Positions 61,701-64,000 of a DNA stretch of 64,000 nt are shown here, piece after piece. The position numbers and the translations under genes are program-made. Within the stretch, counting starts at the first letter, position 1, and the number at the start of each line of letters is the position of its first letter. The DNA is taken from positions 72,164-136,163 of the forward strand of contig JAEXHI010000002.1 in NCBI GenBank assembly GCA_023450085.1, given 5' to 3'. The DNA is from Bacteroidota bacterium (GTDB lineage Bacteria > Bacteroidota > Bacteroidia > Sphingobacteriales > Sphingobacteriaceae). The notes beneath the pieces are model-generated. The model was not told where the DNA came from. It searched no databases and saw only the letters and a program-made list of their open reading frames with translations.

Positions 61701-62416
61701 TTCCAACAGGATATGTGGTAAGATTAAAAGATAAACTATTGAATACCCTTACAGATATTGCCAACGAAGGAACGGTTTATTCATTGACCATTGATAAAGC
61801 TAATGCCGCTAGTTTGGGCAATAGTCGTTTTGAGTTGCAGGTAACTCCTCCAACTACACTTCCGGTAACTTTTACGACGTTTGTTGGGGTAAAAACAAAT
61901 GCGGGTGTTGCCTTAACTTGGAAAACCTCTTCGGAATCTAATAATAGCCATTTTGAAGTGCGAAGAGCTGGTGAAAACCAAGCTTTTGCTTCTATTGGAA
62001 CTGTGCCGGCTAATCAAGCAGGTGCTTACAATTTGTTAGACAAATCGCCACTAGCTGGTAATAACTACTACAAATTAGTGCAGGTAGATAAAGACGGCAC
62101 ACCAACAGCTTATGAAAAATTGGTAGTGGTAAAATACGACCTGAATACCAATGCTGATAATGAAATGCTGATTTATCCAACAGTTGTGGAAACTAACTTC
62201 ACCTTAAAATATGCAGGTAGCCTTAATGCTGAGCGTTACACATTGAAAATTGCTGACGTAACCGGCAAGGAACTGTACCATAAAGAAGTGGCTAAAAATG
62301 AGATGGCGAATGGTTATACGGGGGCATTGCCATCTGCATCTTCTGGGGTTTATTTTGCAACGCTTTTAGATGCCAGCGGTAAAAAAATTGCAGCCGCTAA
62401 AGTGATCAAAAAATAA
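58718..62416 (+). CDS. Giant secreted T9SS protein, paralogue of the preceding gene product
   Basis: A 1232-residue protein with signal peptide (MKSPNKLLFIISTLALSFATTLTHAQ). The N-terminal ~300 residues are a lectin-like beta domain (YYYNNFDGGQLGTGISQIGAS; TFGWEWTFIYKN; WHLFVDEYSASVREART). A WVAGTGSWNTLANWRLADGSNPAALPGVND module (about 430-480) and beta-strand repeats follow. The C-terminal ~600 residues match the preceding protein: VTVERFIQGGSKNMWRTYRMFSSPVYDN, EIPNINTNVNIGRGAYLFYRGN, TFTEASKV, LPVTFTTFVGVKTNAGVALTWKTSSESNNSHFEV, YYKLVQVDKDGTP. The sorting domain is LIYPTVVETNFTLKYAGS to AAAKVIKK; YPTVVE replaces the usual YPNPV. It probably has a related surface role. Confidence 0.85.
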   Translation: MKSPNKLLFIISTLALSFATTLTHAQVYTATNYYYNNFDGGQLGTGISQIGASAALAVSSNGANNLSVENGYCLTTSGNNLPGNYQFSFLSSNTNLNDETFGWEWTFIYKNSANTADQTDVIGVGQNSWKYWFLSTGSFANPNTGYYLTQDGSSLSLRWRYDNEPWGNRYNNLISFDLSSLGAGWANKTYAIRVQRLKRQGQYVWHLFVDEYSASVREARTERGGTGAYHSTISSYTTTNSGMQINATTADRFKFDEIKMYGMKLEIVGANDPVYGISSPLYNGQKDAVIYGLKMMSRGLFDISSLVLDASVSAGDKGLYDIVENVRLFISSDDYFGNADDALVSSMNVEWRAVRAESFPQKSRLFTVGAADGSMLPAAYYCLKADVKSNAPSGVTFSFTNINKIGSEDAQLNYKNTSGIVNSNTASPAINNGNVYDWVAGTGSWNTLANWRLADGSNPAALPGVNDLVRLGNISSGAKPTVSVSTKVGNMMVTGTSGTTPVVTINSGITLTIGGAFRNDRKSTFSGSGTLAIEGGWNTSGGAIDLASDGVAVSFSGTKDQSIRDEGSDSGNGVVFKNVSFSGASVKTLSGAGKFSIAASGSITVAANTTLVSSGNLILKADANSAANVFALPSTAAIKGQVTVERFIQGGSKNMWRTYRMFSSPVYDNTTNFINTDVVGNRTYSFTQFIDDMIITGPGGSANGFDQTSSNQAGAWTYNNKYVEIPNINTNVNIGRGAYLFYRGNKSNLTGKVTSPFLDPESIVMTYKGVLNQQNVTVPLTHGTSGYSLVGNPYAAVVDWSKVTKTANVSTVVRVWNPSCRQYSTYDGTNGINGGTKFISPGQSFFVQTTNNSSPSVTFTEASKVTNGTSTSTMSKVMAVNSGNLDRTGLVGVETNTELTEEEEPARIRVQLVRNETENADETLVVLKNGGEAVFTGSDIARMGGESVFLSSQSTDAKDLAINYMPHISAVEKIGLTVNADNGGAYTLRFILTDIPTGYVVRLKDKLLNTLTDIANEGTVYSLTIDKANAASLGNSRFELQVTPPTTLPVTFTTFVGVKTNAGVALTWKTSSESNNSHFEVRRAGENQAFASIGTVPANQAGAYNLLDKSPLAGNNYYKLVQVDKDGTPTAYEKLVVVKYDLNTNADNEMLIYPTVVETNFTLKYAGSLNAERYTLKIADVTGKELYHKEVAKNEMANGYTGALPSASSGVYFATLLDASGKKIAAAKVIKK

Positions 62417-62625
62417 TAGGTTTCAGCTAAAAATTCTTCTTTATATGCGAGCTGAGCTAGCATTGTAATACTCTTTTTTTGATTAGAGAAAAAAGTAGTA
62501 ATTAATGCTTTATGGGTATTGCGTAAGTGCTTAAAAATATCGACTTTAGCGCAAATTATTTGATTTACAGAATAGTGAGTTTTGTAGTCTAATTTAAAAA
62601 TGATGAGAGCTAATTTTTAATGCCT

Positions 62626-64000
62626 ATGAAGATTTTTACCAAGATCAAGTTTTTTTTCTTGCTTTTTGTTTTTTTCAATGCCTCTAAAGCGTTGGCCCAG
62701 GTAACTATTACCCGTCCAACGGGAGGGCAGAACATCTCTGTAGAGAAATCAACTGGAGGGCCACTAGAGCAGTATACCGCCATTGGCGATATTGTAATTA
62801 GCGATAACGCTGGGACTAATTTTGGTCAAGGGACCGATAGGAGAATCAGATTGAATGCGCCCACAGGCTGGGAGTTTGAAATAGGTACGGTTACAGTGGA
62901 CCGTAGTGGCCCAAGAGTAACCGCTGCCTCGGTGGCTGATAATACTACAACTGAATATGTTATCATCAGTTATACTGCAAATTCTACAGTGGCTTCAGGA
63001 AACTCTATCACAATCTCTGGTTTAAGGGTAAAAGCTACCAGTAAAGCCGTAGGTGTCGAAGCGGATATTGTAAGGACTACCAATACTCCAAGTAATGGAA
63101 CAATTACGGGCTTTAACAATGGGACATCCGTGGCAAAACTATCAATGGTTGCTGGCCCTTTTGTAGGGCTACAAGTATTATTGCCGGGGCAAACTAATGC
63201 GCCTGGTACGGCTACAGGATATTCAGGTGAAAGTTTAATCACGTCAATCGCAGGTGAAAATTTGGCCGTTACCGTAAATGCTGTAGATTATGCCTTTAAC
63301 GTAGTGACCGATGCACCAAACAATCAGGTGTCTCTAACGACCGATAATCCTTATGCAACAATCTCTGCACCGGTTGCTTTAGCTTCAGGTACGGCAAGCT
63401 TCAATACTACTTTGTATAGCTATAGCCCCACCCCAACTACATATTACAAACTTACTGCCAATAACAATACAGATAATGCCATTCCAGATGGTATTAGTTC
63501 AGATATCAGCGTAACTCCAGGGGCTTTTGCCAAGTTGTTAATGGTACTGCCCGGAGAAACCTATGCACCAGGTACACCGACAGGGAAAACGGGAGTTGCA
63601 ACGGCACCAGTGGCCAACATTGATTATGCTGTTGAGGTGTATGGTGTGGACGAATATTGGAATAGGGTGAGTTCAACCCATACCGTGGCCATTTCTGCAA
63701 CGGGTGCAACTAATTTTACTGCTCCTGCAGATGCTCCTTTATCTGCCGCTGGTCCTAGTTTATTCAACTTGGTATTTAAAACCTTGTTAGAAACACCTAA
63801 CGTAACCGCCGCCAATACCACCGACGGTTCAAAAACGTCTTATAGTCAAATACTGCCGGCGGTAGTGGCAGGTCCATTTGTAAAGCTGCAATTATTACTG
63901 CCTGGCGAAACCGCCGCACCAAATACTCCTACAGGAAAAACAGGCACGCCGGATGCTCAAAGTGCCGGTGTACCGTTCAATGTCATCGTGAATGCCGTTG
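62626..64000 (+). CDS. Large secreted repeat adhesin, N-terminal part (3' end outside window)
   Basis: The frame is open from ATG 62626 (or 62620) to the window end, at least 458 residues. It begins with a signal peptide (MKIFTKIKFFFLLFVFFNASKALAQ). The first ~180 residues are a beta domain (ITRPTGGQNISVEKSTGGPLEQ). Repeated Ig-like units of about 110-130 residues follow, each with the phrase [LF]xxLxxLLPGxTxAPGTxTGxxG: GLQVLLPGQTNAPGTATG, LLMVLPGETYAPGTPTGKTG, and KLQLLLPGETAAPNTPTGKTG. This phrase is familiar from very large Bacteroidota surface proteins. A T9SS sorting domain is expected beyond the window but cannot be seen. It is the third giant secreted gene in a row, 209 bp after the last. 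Confidence 0.82.
   Translation, partial: MKIFTKIKFFFLLFVFFNASKALAQVTITRPTGGQNISVEKSTGGPLEQYTAIGDIVISDNAGTNFGQGTDRRIRLNAPTGWEFEIGTVTVDRSGPRVTAASVADNTTTEYVIISYTANSTVASGNSITISGLRVKATSKAVGVEADIVRTTNTPSNGTITGFNNGTSVAKLSMVAGPFVGLQVLLPGQTNAPGTATGYSGESLITSIAGENLAVTVNAVDYAFNVVTDAPNNQVSLTTDNPYATISAPVALASGTASFNTTLYSYSPTPTTYYKLTANNNTDNAIPDGISSDISVTPGAFAKLLMVLPGETYAPGTPTGKTGVATAPVANIDYAVEVYGVDEYWNRVSSTHTVAISATGATNFTAPADAPLSAAGPSLFNLVFKTLLETPNVTAANTTDGSKTSYSQILPAVVAGPFVKLQLLLPGETAAPNTPTGKTGTPDAQSAGVPFNVIVNAV

Overview
The window looks like a chromosomal segment of a Bacteroidota bacterium, most likely Sphingobacteriaceae (Pedobacter-like). The evidence is: AT-rich DNA; two complete secreted proteins and one repeat protein ending in Por/type IX secretion (T9SS) sorting domains; an ECF sigma/FecR/STN gene set; DUF4374, GIN (DUF2807), DUF1345 and DUF885 proteins; and promoters of the Bacteroidota type (TTG, about 20 bp, TAnnTTTG) instead of E. 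coli -35/-10 boxes. No tRNA, rRNA, CRISPR array, transposase or prophage gene was seen. The genus is inferred.

Layout. 1-2.4 kb: end of an S41 peptidase, a 2-hydroxyacid dehydrogenase and an OsmC protein. 2.5-7.2 kb: a 17-repeat ELWxxDGT T9SS protein, greA, a HIT protein and a MazG-like pyrophosphohydrolase, separated by strong hairpins. 7.2-14.1 kb: a repeat-filled intergenic region, then an AraC regulator divergent from a TonB receptor, a DUF4374 lipoprotein and two small secreted proteins (a candidate siderophore-uptake locus). 14.2-27.2 kb: dtd, two lipoproteins of unknown function, a PfkB sugar kinase, a SirB1-type protein, a methyltransferase, a DUF1345 membrane protein, a penicillin acylase, a BamA-like barrel and a DUF885 protein. 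27.2-33.8 kb: a fatty-acid beta-oxidation operon under a MarR regulator, with an unusual inserted element. 34.1-46.8 kb: an N-formylglutamate amidohydrolase-like lipoprotein, a cluster of FKBP lipoproteins, photolyase with a TIGR01777 epimerase, an esterase, a second 2-hydroxyacid dehydrogenase, a mutarotase and a Tat-exported phospholipase C.

47.3-54.0 kb is the most unusual block. Six co-directional genes encode a beta-barrel with 15-16-residue repeats, a GIN-domain lipoprotein, a sterol-desaturase fusion, an ECF sigma factor, a FecR anti-sigma factor, and an STN plus carboxypeptidase-regulatory protein whose C-terminal half is homologous to the first gene's barrel. It resembles a Fec-type surface-signalling system whose transducer is not a TonB receptor.

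54.4-64 kb: three very large secreted adhesin-type proteins, the last running off the window.

The second unusual feature is in the fatty-acid operon. A four-helix-bundle (23S rRNA intervening-sequence-type) gene lies between inverted repeats, and a matching pair of repeats without a gene lies one intergenic gap downstream. All functional assignments come from reading the protein sequences; no database search was run.
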